Positions 35,253-43,519 of a DNA stretch of 64,000 bases are shown one piece after another. How positions within the stretch are numbered: position 1 is the first letter of the stretch; every line of letters starts with the position of its first letter. The DNA comes from UASB124 sp964446935 (GTDB taxonomy: Bacteria; Babelota; Babeliae; Babelales; RVW-14), in assembly GCA_964446935.1 (NCBI GenBank), contig CAYUQI010000005.1, forward strand, positions 4,615-68,614, written 5' to 3'. A model generated the notes under the pieces. The model saw nothing but the letters and a program-made list of their open reading frames with translations, made no database searches and was not told the DNA's origin. The position numbers were made by a program, and so were the translations under genes.

Positions 35253-35328
35253 TGGTGGGCCCACCAGGATTTGAACCTGGGACCTTTCGGTTATGAGCCG
35301 ACTGCTCTCACCACTGAGCTATGGGCCC
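35253..35328 (-). tRNA. tRNA with CAU anticodon, probably tRNA-Ile2 (lysidine type)
   Basis: A minus-strand 76-nt cloverleaf: acceptor GGGCCCA/TGGGCCC, D-arm GCTCAGTGGTGAGAGC, anticodon loop CTCATAA (CAU), T-arm CCAGG-TTCAAAT-CCTGG, discriminator A and encoded CCA. It is not initiator tRNA, because the first acceptor pair is G-C and the anticodon stem lacks the three G-C pairs. The GGGCCCA acceptor and GGCTCATAACC stem-loop resemble tRNA-Ile2 genes, whose CAU is modified by TilS, more than elongator Met. The identity call is tentative. Confidence 0.88.
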
Positions 35329-35362
35329 TTTGGTTTATGATGAAACTAGTCTAAAGAATCTT

Positions 35363-36370
35363 TCATGAGTTGTGAAGCAAAAAGTCCTTGAGTCTACATG
35401 CGTAGCCATATTCGTTATCGTACCATGCAAAGACTTTGCCCATGGAGCCGACGCATTGAGTCAGTAGGCTATCAATGGTGCATGATGCCTCGTTACCAAT
35501 AAAATCTGATGAAACAAGGGGCAATTCTGTGTATTGTACAATTCCCTTCAGAGATCCTTGCGCTGCATGCTTGAAAGATTCATTGATACTTTGTGCTGTT
35601 ATTGGTTTCTGACTGATAAACGTAAAATCAAGCAGTGAAGCATTGACGACGGGCACCCGAATAGATGATGCACGTAGCTTGCCTTCAAGGTCAGGAAATA
35701 TTTTAACAATAACTTTATCAGCACCCGTTTTAGTTGGAACTATATTGATAGCAGCTGCTCGTGCACGGCGAGGATCCTTGTGATCAACGTCAAGCAAGAC
35801 CTGGTCATTTGTGTAAGCATGAATTGTGGTCATAAGACCGTTAGCAATGCCAAATGATTCCTGCAATACTTTGACAACTGGCGCAAAACAGTTAGTGGTG
35901 CAACTACCAAGCGATACAATGGCATGCTTTTGAGCATTGTATTGAGCATCATTGACTCCGGGAATAACAATAACGTCTTCATTGGATGCCGGCGCTGTAA
36001 TTAATACTTTTTTGCTTCCTGCTGTGCAGTGCTTACGTGCCTTGTCTCCATCGGTAAAGCGGCCAGAGGCCTCAATGACCCAATCGATGCCGAGGCTTTT
36101 CCAGGGGAGCTTTTCAGGATCTGCTTCAGAGAAAACAGCTATTGCATGATCATTGATGACAAGACTCTTGCCGTTAAATGATACCGATCCTTGGAATTGG
36201 CCCATGATTGAATCATATTTAAATAATACGTCAAGATTTGCAGGCAGTGATGGTCCAGTGTTAATTGCAACGACATTGAGTTTTTTGAGTGTTTGTTGGT
36301 TGGCAAAAAGGCTTCGTAAAAAGCTGCGTCCAATTCGTCCAAAACCATTGATAGCTAATGCTAATGCCAT
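35363..36370 (-). CDS. gapA: Glyceraldehyde-3-phosphate dehydrogenase
   Basis: A 335-residue GAPDH: INGFGRIGRS dinucleotide loop, the catalytic SLGSCTTNCFAPV (Cys near residue 152), TTIHAYTNDQ with the catalytic His, and C-terminal WYDNEYGYACR. It makes 1,3-bisphosphoglycerate from G3P. In the cofactor-recognition strand the usual Asp of VVAIND is replaced (VVAINTGPSLP), so it may accept NADP as well as NAD. Only 12 bp separate it from hflX, so the two are probably co-transcribed, with the CAU tRNA 34 bp further on. Confidence 0.95.
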   Translation of the reverse strand: MALALAINGFGRIGRSFLRSLFANQQTLKKLNVVAINTGPSLPANLDVLFKYDSIMGQFQGSVSFNGKSLVINDHAIAVFSEADPEKLPWKSLGIDWVIEASGRFTDGDKARKHCTAGSKKVLITAPASNEDVIVIPGVNDAQYNAQKHAIVSLGSCTTNCFAPVVKVLQESFGIANGLMTTIHAYTNDQVLLDVDHKDPRRARAAAINIVPTKTGADKVIVKIFPDLEGKLRASSIRVPVVNASLLDFTFISQKPITAQSINESFKHAAQGSLKGIVQYTELPLVSSDFIGNEASCTIDSLLTQCVGSMGKVFAWYDNEYGYACRLKDFLLHNS

Positions 36371-36382
36371 TGTAAACTCCTT

Positions 36383-37495
36383 CTACAGTTTGTATGTTTT
36401 GAGGAGCGAAATAAGTGGCGCTACCCCTTCTTTCGACGTGGTATGAATAAATACTTGTGGTTGATAACTAATAACATGCGAGATAATCTGACTGTTTTGT
36501 TCTGGCTCCAAAAGATCGATTTTATTAAAAACATAAATCATAGGAGCTTTGACATGCAAATCTTTAAGTGTGTCTTGGACGACTTCAATTTGACTTTCCC
36601 ATGCAGGATTGCTGATATCTACAACATGAAGCAATACTGATGCAAAGTGGAGTTCGTCTAATGTTGATTTGAAGGCTGCAATCAAATTATGAGGAATTTG
36701 GCTGATAAAACCAACGGTATCGGAAATGAGCGCCTTTTTTGTACCATTCAAATACAGCTCTCGTGTGGTGGTGTCCAGCGTGGCAAACAGTTTGTTTTCT
36801 GCTAGAACATCGCCTTTTGCAATTCTGTTTAAAAGACTTGATTTGCCTGCATTGGTATAACCAATAATACAAATGAGTGGTATATGACTGTCAAGACGTC
36901 GCTTACGCTGTACTTCTCGTGAACGTTCGAGTGTTTCGAGCCGTTTTTTAGCTTGGCGTATTTTTTCGGCAAAATGACGTCGTATTTCTTCAGACAATGT
37001 CTCACCAGGACCTCGTGCGCCGATCATACCGGCTTGTTGCGCAAGTTCGCGTCCTTTGCCGGTGAGTCGTGTTTTTAGATAGTCAATCTCCGCCATTTCC
37101 ACCTGAATTTTACCTTCAGATGAGTGTGCTGATTGTTTAAAAATATCCAAAATGATTTTTTCACGATCATAGATAGTGCATCCGAGTGCACGCTCGAGGT
37201 TGCGCTCTTGTAATGGTGATAAAAGTTCTGAAAATACAATGAGTTCAATGTTATTAGTTGTACAAAAGGTTTGTAATTCTTCCAACTTTCCCTTGGTCAA
37301 AAACATGTTGTTATCAGTTGCGCGAAGTTTTAAAAAAAGTGTTTGATCATACGGAAGTCCCAGCGTGTCGACAAGACTTAAAAATTCTTCAAAGTAATAG
37401 TCTTGATTACCAAGTGGATTAGTTGACGTCCATACGCCCACCAAAAGAGTTTTTGGGTGCGTTCGGGTACTAATGGTGTTGTGTTTGTTTGTCAT
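36383..37495 (-). CDS. hflX: GTPase HflX
   Basis: 370 residues with the HflX order: N-terminal nucleotide-binding-like domain (TKGKLEELQTF, ELIVFSELLSP), a helical linker with TRLTGKGRELAQQAGMIGAR and GPGETLSEEIRR, then the G domain with GYTNAGKSSLLNR, DTVGFISQIPH and NKIDLL. HflX binds ribosomes and rescues stalled ones under stress. It is slightly shorter than proteobacterial HflX, lacking much of the C-terminal extension. It lies 6 bp after the DJ-1 family gene and 12 bp before gapA. Confidence 0.93.
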   Translation of the reverse strand: MTNKHNTISTRTHPKTLLVGVWTSTNPLGNQDYYFEEFLSLVDTLGLPYDQTLFLKLRATDNNMFLTKGKLEELQTFCTTNNIELIVFSELLSPLQERNLERALGCTIYDREKIILDIFKQSAHSSEGKIQVEMAEIDYLKTRLTGKGRELAQQAGMIGARGPGETLSEEIRRHFAEKIRQAKKRLETLERSREVQRKRRLDSHIPLICIIGYTNAGKSSLLNRIAKGDVLAENKLFATLDTTTRELYLNGTKKALISDTVGFISQIPHNLIAAFKSTLDELHFASVLLHVVDISNPAWESQIEVVQDTLKDLHVKAPMIYVFNKIDLLEPEQNSQIISHVISYQPQVFIHTTSKEGVAPLISLLKTYKL

Positions 37496-37501
37496 GAAGT
37501 G

Positions 37502-38038
37502 TTATTCCTTTAATAAACTGATAATTGCTTGGCTAAATTCTTTAACAAATTGAGGGCTTTGTGCGGTGATAATTTTATTTTCTTTAAGCGTTATACATCC
37601 TTGATCAACAAATTTAACTCCGTTTTTTTCGAAAAGAGCTTTTGCTGGAGCATCTGGATAAATAGTGGCTTTTTTGCCTTTCAAAAGTCCTGCCTCTGCT
37701 GGAACTGAACATGCATGACAGATGGTGGCAACAATTTTTTTCTTATCATTGAAGTACCACGCCGTATCGATAACTTTTTTATTACCCCACAAATAGGTCG
37801 ATGACCCTGGGCCACCAGGAATAACGAGCGCGGCATATGTATCGAAGTCTGCTTCTTTCATGGTGGTGAGTTGCAGATTAGGTGTTATCTTGAGTCCGAG
37901 TTTTCCGTGAGCATCTCCGGGCGTTAACCCTGCTATGTCAACTACGAACCTAGCTTCATTGAGAGCTGTGTAGGGTACGTTAAATTCGTAATCTTGAAAA
38001 TCCTTTGGCATTACGATAAATAAAACCTTCTTAATCAT
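37502..38038 (-). CDS. DJ-1/PfpI family protein
   Basis: The ATG at 38038 (178 residues) is best, with AAAGGAG ending 5 nt upstream; the ATG five codons earlier would include that SD. The fold is the DJ-1/PfpI class I glutamine amidotransferase-like family: LVIPGGPGSS, and the nucleophile elbow ATICHACSVPAEAG with the reactive Cys followed by His. Members include deglycase, chaperone and protease candidates; the true activity is unsettled. It heads the operon with hflX and gapA, which hints at a stress role. Confidence 0.85.
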   Translation of the reverse strand: MIKKVLFIVMPKDFQDYEFNVPYTALNEARFVVDIAGLTPGDAHGKLGLKITPNLQLTTMKEADFDTYAALVIPGGPGSSTYLWGNKKVIDTAWYFNDKKKIVATICHACSVPAEAGLLKGKKATIYPDAPAKALFEKNGVKFVDQGCITLKENKIITAQSPQFVKEFSQAIISLLKE

Positions 38039-38086
38039 GCAAACTCCTTTCATACGCGTAATATTTGCAAAGGGTTGATTCTAGTT

Positions 38087-38205
38087 TTTGTCATGCTGCC
38101 TGCCAGCCGAAGCGGCTTGCCTTCGCCAAGGCTTGGAATTTATTTCAGCGTCCATATTATATGATGATAAATGAGAATTGATCCTGAAACAAGTTCAGGA
38201 TGACA
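38087..38205. repeat. Dispersed palindromic intergenic repeat, two elements side by side
   Basis: At 38180-38205 (minus-strand sense) lies a hairpin with arms TTCAGGAT/ATCCTGAA, 5-nt loop, followed by TGACAAAA. At 38090-38155 a second element in the opposite orientation reads GTCATGCTG, about 40 bp of GC-richer insert, then GAATTTATTTCAGCGTCCAT. A third copy is at 59751-59776. In the variant copy the stem base changes on both sides (ATGCTG pairs with CAGCGT, one T-G wobble), so pairing is kept. The gap between the DJ-1 gene and the GNAT gene contains nothing else. Confidence 0.65.
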
Positions 38206-38224
38206 AAACGTGATCTTTGATTAT

Positions 38225-38890
38225 TTAAGGTCGTTTCATCTCCAGAAGGTACCGTGTTGGTTTGCCAGCCTCATAGAAAAATCCGACATCTTGAAGCCCG
38301 GCTTTTTTGGCGGCATAGTAGCTGCGCTTATTCCAAAGTCGTATGTGGACAATGTAGCTTTTTTCGTGTGGTTTCACTTTAAAGTAAACATCAGAAAGGA
38401 GTTTAATGGCTTCTTGGATACGACCTCCGCCTCGATAGGCTTCATGAAGACCATAGCCAAGTTGTCCTGGATCTTCAGGGTTTTTATCACGAAGATTTAT
38501 AAAGCCGATCAGTTTGTTGTCTTTATTATCAAAAATGCAGTAACTCATGAGCGTTCCTGCGGCTACTTGGCGTAACTCATTTTGTAAATATCGGATGGTA
38601 TATCCAAGGGTGATGTGTTCGGGAAATTCTAATCCTTTTCGTATATCAACTGAAAACATGTTGTGATAATCAAGGAAGTAAGCCTCTTTGAGCGCTCTGA
38701 GCGTAATGATTTTGCCCTTAATTTCATCTGGTGGGGTTGCGAATGCTTCTGTTTGTTGATGTGTTGTAAATACACGATAGGTGCTATATCCAAGTGGCAG
38801 TAGAGCAGCAAGAAGAACAATAACGATAATACGACGTGTGCGTGACATAGCTGCAAATGATGAACGAAGATTGGATAATAAGTGAGCCAT
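38225..38890 (-). CDS. Membrane-anchored GNAT-family acetyltransferase
   Basis: The ATG at 38890 (221 residues) is preferred over an upstream TTG; the SD is weak either way. An N-terminal basic segment (NLRSSFAAMSRTRR) and a single hydrophobic helix (IIVIVLLAALLPLGYSTY) precede a GNAT fold: KIITLRALKEAYFLDY, a middle LIGFINLRD, the acetyl-CoA loop region LGYGLHEAYRGGGRIQEA, and IRLWNKRSYYAAKKAGLQDVG. This is closest to RimJ/RimL-type N-acetyltransferases. The anchor is unusual for that group and would place the enzyme at the membrane. The substrate is unknown. Confidence 0.72.
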   Translation of the reverse strand: MAHLLSNLRSSFAAMSRTRRIIVIVLLAALLPLGYSTYRVFTTHQQTEAFATPPDEIKGKIITLRALKEAYFLDYHNMFSVDIRKGLEFPEHITLGYTIRYLQNELRQVAAGTLMSYCIFDNKDNKLIGFINLRDKNPEDPGQLGYGLHEAYRGGGRIQEAIKLLSDVYFKVKPHEKSYIVHIRLWNKRSYYAAKKAGLQDVGFFYEAGKPTRYLLEMKRP

Positions 38891-39013
38891 GGTAACCCAT
38901 TCATTTTTGAATTTATACTCCAGTTCCCCCAAGGACAAGGTTTTTAACCTCTAAAGTATAGTATAGTGTAATTTATTTGTTTCAAGCAACAGATTGAAAA
39001 GATGGTGACCTTT

Positions 39014-40546
39014 TTATAAGGGCATATTACCGTGTTTTCGTTTAGGTAAGGTTTCAACCTTGTCCTTGGTGATATGCAACGCTTTGGTGATTGATTCTCG
39101 CGTTTGGTCTGGATCAATAATAGCGTCAATATAACCGTGTTCAGCTGCGGTAAAAGGGTTCAAGAACGTCTGCTGATATTCTTGTTCCAGGTGTTGTTGA
39201 ATGGTATCCCGTTGATCAAGAGGCGTTTGTGCAATCGTTTTGCCGTGCAAAATAGTAACCCCGGCTCGTGCACTAAGAACTGCAATTTGTGCTTCTGGCC
39301 AAGCGAAATTGAAGTCCCCTCCAAGTTCTTTACTTCCCATAACAATAAATGCACCGCCAAAGGCCTTACGCAAAATCAAGGTGATCTTTGGCACCGTTGC
39401 TGTTGCATAGGCGTACAGTAACTTGGCACCATGTCTGATGATACCGTTGTGTTCTTGTTCTACACCGGGTAAGTAGCCCGGGGTGTCGACCAAGGTAACC
39501 AAGGGAATGCCAAAACTATCACATAAACGAATAAATCGTGCTGCTTTACATGAAGCTTCAATGTCGATAGTGCCGGCTTTAACAAGCGGTTGATTGGCAA
39601 CAATCCCAACAACCATGCCGTCAATGCGTGCAAAGCCAATGACTATATTGGTGGCAAACAGAGCATGTAACTCAAAAAAACTTTCGCTGTCTACCACGGA
39701 GGCGATGACCTCTTTGATGTTGTAGGGTTGATTAGGATTGGAAGGAACAATAGAGGAGAGGTTTGAAGCCACCGGTTCGATAAGCCGAGAGACAAATGGC
39801 GGCTGGTCTAGGTATGATTGAGGCAAATATTCAAGCAATACTTTAAGATTGGCAAAGCATTCATCTTCGCTATCGCATATAACGTGAGCGACTCCGGAGA
39901 GTGAGGCATGTACCATGGCACCACCCAGGTCTTCTTTAGTAATGGTTTGATGAGCTGCTACGGCAATGACCTGTGGGCCAGTGATAAACATTTGGCTAAT
40001 TTCTTTGGTCATAAAGACGAAATCGGTGAGAGCTGGTGAATAAACAGCGCCGCCAGCGCAGGGGCCAAGGATAAGAGATATTTGAGGAATAATGCCGGAA
40101 TAGTGGCTGTTACGTTTAAAAATTTCTCCATAGCCAGTCAGTGCATGAATACCTTCATCAATACGGGCGCCACCTGAGTCAATAATGCCAATAATAGGGC
40201 AACCGATTTTGGCAGCCATGTCCATTATTTTGACGATTTTGGCTGCGTGTTTTTTACCCAAAGATCCACCTTTGACGGTAAAATCTTGCGCATACACAGC
40301 TACTTGTCGGCCGTTAATGGTGCCAAAGCCGGTAATTACTCCATCAGTATATGATTTGGTTGAAAGAAAAGGCGATGTGACGAGTCGGTCAGTTTCCGTG
40401 AAGCTTCCTGCGTCCAGCAGGAGCTCTAGCCGCTTGCGTGCGGTATATTTTCCAAGTTCTGCTTGGTGTTTTATTTTTTCTTCTCCACCACCCAATAACG
40501 CTTGCTGATCAATGCGTTGCCACTGTTGCGCGCAGTTTATATCCAT
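39014..40546 (-). CDS. Acyl-CoA carboxylase carboxyltransferase (beta) subunit, PccB-like
   Basis: A 510-residue carboxyltransferase with fused N- and C-halves: KYTARKRLELLLDAGSF, the oxyanion turns IDSGGARIDEG and GPCAGGAVYSPALTDF, then NQPLVKAGTIDIEAS, FGGAFIVMGSK and the family-typical C-terminus KRKHGNMPL. PccB-type enzymes carboxylate propionyl-CoA or acetyl-CoA with a biotinylated partner. No alpha subunit or biotin carrier is in the window. Because the genome keeps fatty-acid elongation genes (56-60 kb), this subunit may supply malonyl-CoA. ATG at 40546 is chosen over a GTG four codons upstream. Confidence 0.88.
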   Translation of the reverse strand: MDINCAQQWQRIDQQALLGGGEEKIKHQAELGKYTARKRLELLLDAGSFTETDRLVTSPFLSTKSYTDGVITGFGTINGRQVAVYAQDFTVKGGSLGKKHAAKIVKIMDMAAKIGCPIIGIIDSGGARIDEGIHALTGYGEIFKRNSHYSGIIPQISLILGPCAGGAVYSPALTDFVFMTKEISQMFITGPQVIAVAAHQTITKEDLGGAMVHASLSGVAHVICDSEDECFANLKVLLEYLPQSYLDQPPFVSRLIEPVASNLSSIVPSNPNQPYNIKEVIASVVDSESFFELHALFATNIVIGFARIDGMVVGIVANQPLVKAGTIDIEASCKAARFIRLCDSFGIPLVTLVDTPGYLPGVEQEHNGIIRHGAKLLYAYATATVPKITLILRKAFGGAFIVMGSKELGGDFNFAWPEAQIAVLSARAGVTILHGKTIAQTPLDQRDTIQQHLEQEYQQTFLNPFTAAEHGYIDAIIDPDQTRESITKALHITKDKVETLPKRKHGNMPL

Positions 40547-40720
40547 CTCTTTAAGCACCCTTAGCTGTGAGCCGAAATTTTTTTAGATTACGACTTTACA
40601 ACCCCCACCAATGCAGTATAACATTAGAGAAAGTTGTTTTCAAAAGGGGCACCTGTTAGTTCTCTCCATAAGCATGGGACATCATAACCAAGGTGCATAC
40701 CGGCAAACAGGGAGAGAGTA

Positions 40721-41281
40721 ATGGAACCACAACGGCAGCAAAGCCAAAAAGAGACAAGTCTGGCATGGTTTAAGCTTGCTGATCTTATAGCGCGAGGAGA
40801 ACGAGAAAAAGCGCTCAATGTCTTTCGACTATTATCGCATTCATTGCCTGATCGAGCCTATGTTTTGCAGCTAGAAGGCGATATCTTATGGCATCTTGAT
40901 GATGACAAAAATTCGTATGAGAAATATAAACAAGCGGCTTTTTTGTATCAGAAGGAAAAACGTTGGATTGATGCCATTGCTATTTATGAGCATTTGTTGA
41001 CGCAGAATCCTGATTCACCAGATATTGTCGGATCTTTGCTTGTATTCTATGCCGTGATAGATTGGCAGGAAAAGTTCCAAGAACGTTTTGGTCGTCTGAT
41101 GAAACTTTTTAAAAAGGGTGATGCTGGAGAGTTACAGGTAGAAAAGATCATCCAAGATGTTATCGATATTGTTGGTATTACTGGTAATAAGTGTGAAAAA
41201 AGGTGGCTTTTTGACTGGTTGTCAGAAGTTGTTGATGACCTTCCTGAAGCAATTGCAACGCGGTTGCGGGGGCTTTTGTAA
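40721..41281 (+). CDS. TPR-like helical-repeat protein
   Basis: 186 residues, cytoplasmic (no signal), good SD (AGGGAGAGAGTA). Helical pairs of TPR type are visible: SLAWFKLADLIARGEREKAL, AYVLQLEGDILWHLDDDKNS, QAAFLYQKEKRWIDAIAIYEHLL, NPDSPDIVGSLLVFYAVID. TPRs mediate protein-protein contacts; the partner is unknown. It is transcribed away from the carboxyltransferase gene and is followed by a long non-coding stretch. Confidence 0.7.
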   Translation: MEPQRQQSQKETSLAWFKLADLIARGEREKALNVFRLLSHSLPDRAYVLQLEGDILWHLDDDKNSYEKYKQAAFLYQKEKRWIDAIAIYEHLLTQNPDSPDIVGSLLVFYAVIDWQEKFQERFGRLMKLFKKGDAGELQVEKIIQDVIDIVGITGNKCEKRWLFDWLSEVVDDLPEAIATRLRGLL

Positions 41282-41616
41282 ACGTGATCAAAGTGTGATA
41301 CAGTAAAACCATCTTTCATCTACCAAAAGTCTCTATAATATATCTTTAGTATTCTCTGTGTATCCCCGCACCCAGTCCCCCGTCACAATATGTGTTCCAT
41401 TTACAAAAATATGACTAGTTTGTGTTATTTTGTATAGCCAATTAGAAATACTTTCAATGTGTAATAAAATATTAACAAATCGTATAAAAGATTAATGTTT
41501 TGCCATTTGATATTTTTTTATTCAGGTGCTAGGCTTTAAATCGTTGATCATTGTGTAATGGTCATTCAGAAAAAATGTAGGTTATATAACACGTTATAAA
41601 AACGGGGGTTATTATC
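41282..41616. other. Non-coding region upstream of the secreted-protein island
   Basis: 335 bp, strongly AT-rich, no gene or tRNA seen. A promoter-like pair TTGATA, 17-bp spacer, TAGGCT (41507-41535) is followed by TTAAA, the same -10 context as the rpsB candidate. Further on, TTATATAACACGTTATAA (around 41582-41599) is a near-palindrome close to the ATG at 41617. The region probably drives the genes at 41.6-46.1 kb. Confidence 0.45.
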
Positions 41617-42240
41617 ATGGTTACGAATAAAAAAACACTTGTTCTTTCTTTGGCAATTGCTTGTGCTGGTGTTATGTCATGTGCTCAAGCACAACAACCG
41701 CAACTACCGACGCCGCTTCAAACAGCACAGCAAAAAATAGCTGCTGCTAATGGACAACCTGTCCAGTTGTTAGCTACTGAAGCTGCTGCCTTAGCAGCCC
41801 ATGCTGCCCAAGAAGCACAAAATCAACCAACGAAAATAGGTAAGGTTTTTATTGGGCTTGCCAATGGTGTTGATAAATACATTTTTAAAAATGCTGTGAA
41901 ACTTGTTACTAAGACAGGAGAAGGCATTGTGTATGTTTGTCGTGATATTAAAGCAAATCCTGGCACGGTTGTTGCCGGTGTTTCAACAGCAATAGCATTA
42001 ACTTTTTGGTTCCTTCCTTCAATTACCAATCTAGTTGGTGTGGCAACCCCTACCGTGGCAGGCTATCAGACTCAATGCATATCTAATGATCGCATGGTTG
42101 CTCTTGTTCAAAATGGAGCCGTGGTTGCACTTACGCCAGTGTGTTCGACGGCATGGTGGGTAATTAGAAAAATATGGCAAAAAATGACAGCCCCTGAGGC
42201 TCCGGTTGCTCAACAACCAGTCGCTCAAAACAATCAATAA
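41617..42240 (+). CDS. Secreted protein of unknown family, island gene 1
   Basis: 207 residues. Signal peptide: TLVLSLAIACAGVMSCAQA, then Gln/Ala/Pro-rich mature start. Central KVFIGLANGVDKYIFKN is helical, followed by two hydrophobic segments (VVAGVSTAIALTFWFLPSI and LVQNGAVVALTPVCSTAWWV). The end is Pro/Gln-rich (QQPVAQNNQ). No domain is recognised. GGGGTTATTATC precedes the ATG. It may be an envelope protein or a translocated membrane protein. A weak terminator-like stem follows at 42240-42273. Confidence 0.68.
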   Translation: MVTNKKTLVLSLAIACAGVMSCAQAQQPQLPTPLQTAQQKIAAANGQPVQLLATEAAALAAHAAQEAQNQPTKIGKVFIGLANGVDKYIFKNAVKLVTKTGEGIVYVCRDIKANPGTVVAGVSTAIALTFWFLPSITNLVGVATPTVAGYQTQCISNDRMVALVQNGAVVALTPVCSTAWWVIRKIWQKMTAPEAPVAQQPVAQNNQ

Positions 42241-42273
42241 ACAATCTCCATTATTATAGAGATATTGTTTTTT
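42240..42273 (+). terminator. Weak intrinsic terminator candidate
   Basis: AACAATCTC and GAGATATTGTT pair with a 2-nt bulge around a 10-nt loop, followed by a T run (TTTTTTG). It lies directly after the stop of the first island gene; read-through to the next gene is likely given the imperfect stem. Confidence 0.4.
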
Positions 42274-42306
42274 GTATGCCTATCGACAGGGAAATGTGAG
42301 GTTATC

Positions 42307-43509
42307 GTGAATGTGTTAAAAAGATACAGCGTATTGGTTTGTATTGCTAGTTGTTTGCTGTTTGTTAATGGTGCCATCGCTATGGATGATGCACCAGATG
42401 CCCAAATGGATAATGCAACAGCTGGTAGACGCGTACGCAAATATGGTAAGCGTAAGCGTGATGAATCAAAAGCCGGTAAAATAACAAAGCAATTCAAACA
42501 AAACGACGGAAGTTCTCAAAGGCATACATTTGAACAACCCATTCCGGCAACGCCTATTGTTCAACAACAGGAACAACTACCTAGTTGGCAAAGTACTCTT
42601 AATCCATTCAATTATGCTCCATTAAAATATATTAAGCGATTTATTAAAGGTAAAAGAAAATTGGTACCAGAGCCTAATGCATCTACAACTACAACAAATG
42701 GAGCCAATGTATTATCGAGTACAACACATTCATCTTATGTATCTGCTCCACTGCCACCGCCTCTTCACGTAGAAACGCCAACAGCTTCTTCAAGTTCATC
42801 ATCTTCTGCACAAACGATTACAGTGAGTGGTAATGACTACAATGTTGATACGTATTTTGAGAAGAAAGACGATGGATGGCATTACAAGCAATATCTAAAT
42901 GGTGCCAAGGCAGGAAGCCTTGTTCGTAAAGATGCGATTTTGAGACAGCTGCAGACATTGGGACAATTGAAACAACAGCTGGTACAAACGCTACCCCCGG
43001 CTGCTATTTCTGTCGATGAAGTCAAAGCATTGTCTGGCAGGATTGATCAAATGGGAGCAACTATTCAGCAATTGCAAATGCAACAAAATCAACAACAATA
43101 TGAACAATTTAGATCACGCATAAGTTTCTTGGCTCTTAATCTTGCGAGTATCGGTATGAGTTTATTTTTGGGCGGATGGACAACTTCAGTTATATGTAAC
43201 ATTATTGCGTTTGCATGTGATTACGTGCTTGGTTGTCAATGGATTATGTCGCATTTTGGCGAAAAAACTCAAAAATTATTTCTTCGTATCAGAACAATTG
43301 TTTCTACTATTTCTGCCGGATTTGCTGTGTATAACTTTGTAAATATGCACATAGAACTTAAGCAAACGATAACAGAGCTTAAACAAGAGTTGGCAAGAAT
43401 AATGCCCGCTAGCGTTAACCAGGATACGCTTTCCTGGTGGCAAAAACCGTTGTATTCTGCTGTACGATTATTTGAGACAATTGGTTGCTCAGTAGCAAAT
43501 TGTCATTAA
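42307..43509 (+). CDS. Secreted protein of unknown family, island gene 2
   Basis: I start at GTG 42307 (400 residues) because TGAGGTTATC stands directly before it and the signal peptide (LKRYSVLVCIASCLLFVNGAIA) follows; a longer frame adds 14 residues without an SD. The mature protein has a basic stretch (RRVRKYGKRKRDE), a Ser/Thr/Pro-rich low-complexity segment at about 130-180, a small folded part (NDYNVDTYFEKKDDGWHYK), a Gln-rich coiled coil (IQQLQMQQNQQQYEQF), and two or three C-terminal hydrophobic helices. The layout suggests a membrane-inserted exported protein. I do not recognise a family. Confidence 0.68.
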   Translation: MNVLKRYSVLVCIASCLLFVNGAIAMDDAPDAQMDNATAGRRVRKYGKRKRDESKAGKITKQFKQNDGSSQRHTFEQPIPATPIVQQQEQLPSWQSTLNPFNYAPLKYIKRFIKGKRKLVPEPNASTTTTNGANVLSSTTHSSYVSAPLPPPLHVETPTASSSSSSSAQTITVSGNDYNVDTYFEKKDDGWHYKQYLNGAKAGSLVRKDAILRQLQTLGQLKQQLVQTLPPAAISVDEVKALSGRIDQMGATIQQLQMQQNQQQYEQFRSRISFLALNLASIGMSLFLGGWTTSVICNIIAFACDYVLGCQWIMSHFGEKTQKLFLRIRTIVSTISAGFAVYNFVNMHIELKQTITELKQELARIMPASVNQDTLSWWQKPLYSAVRLFETIGCSVANCH

Positions 43510-43519
43510 TGGAGGCTCT

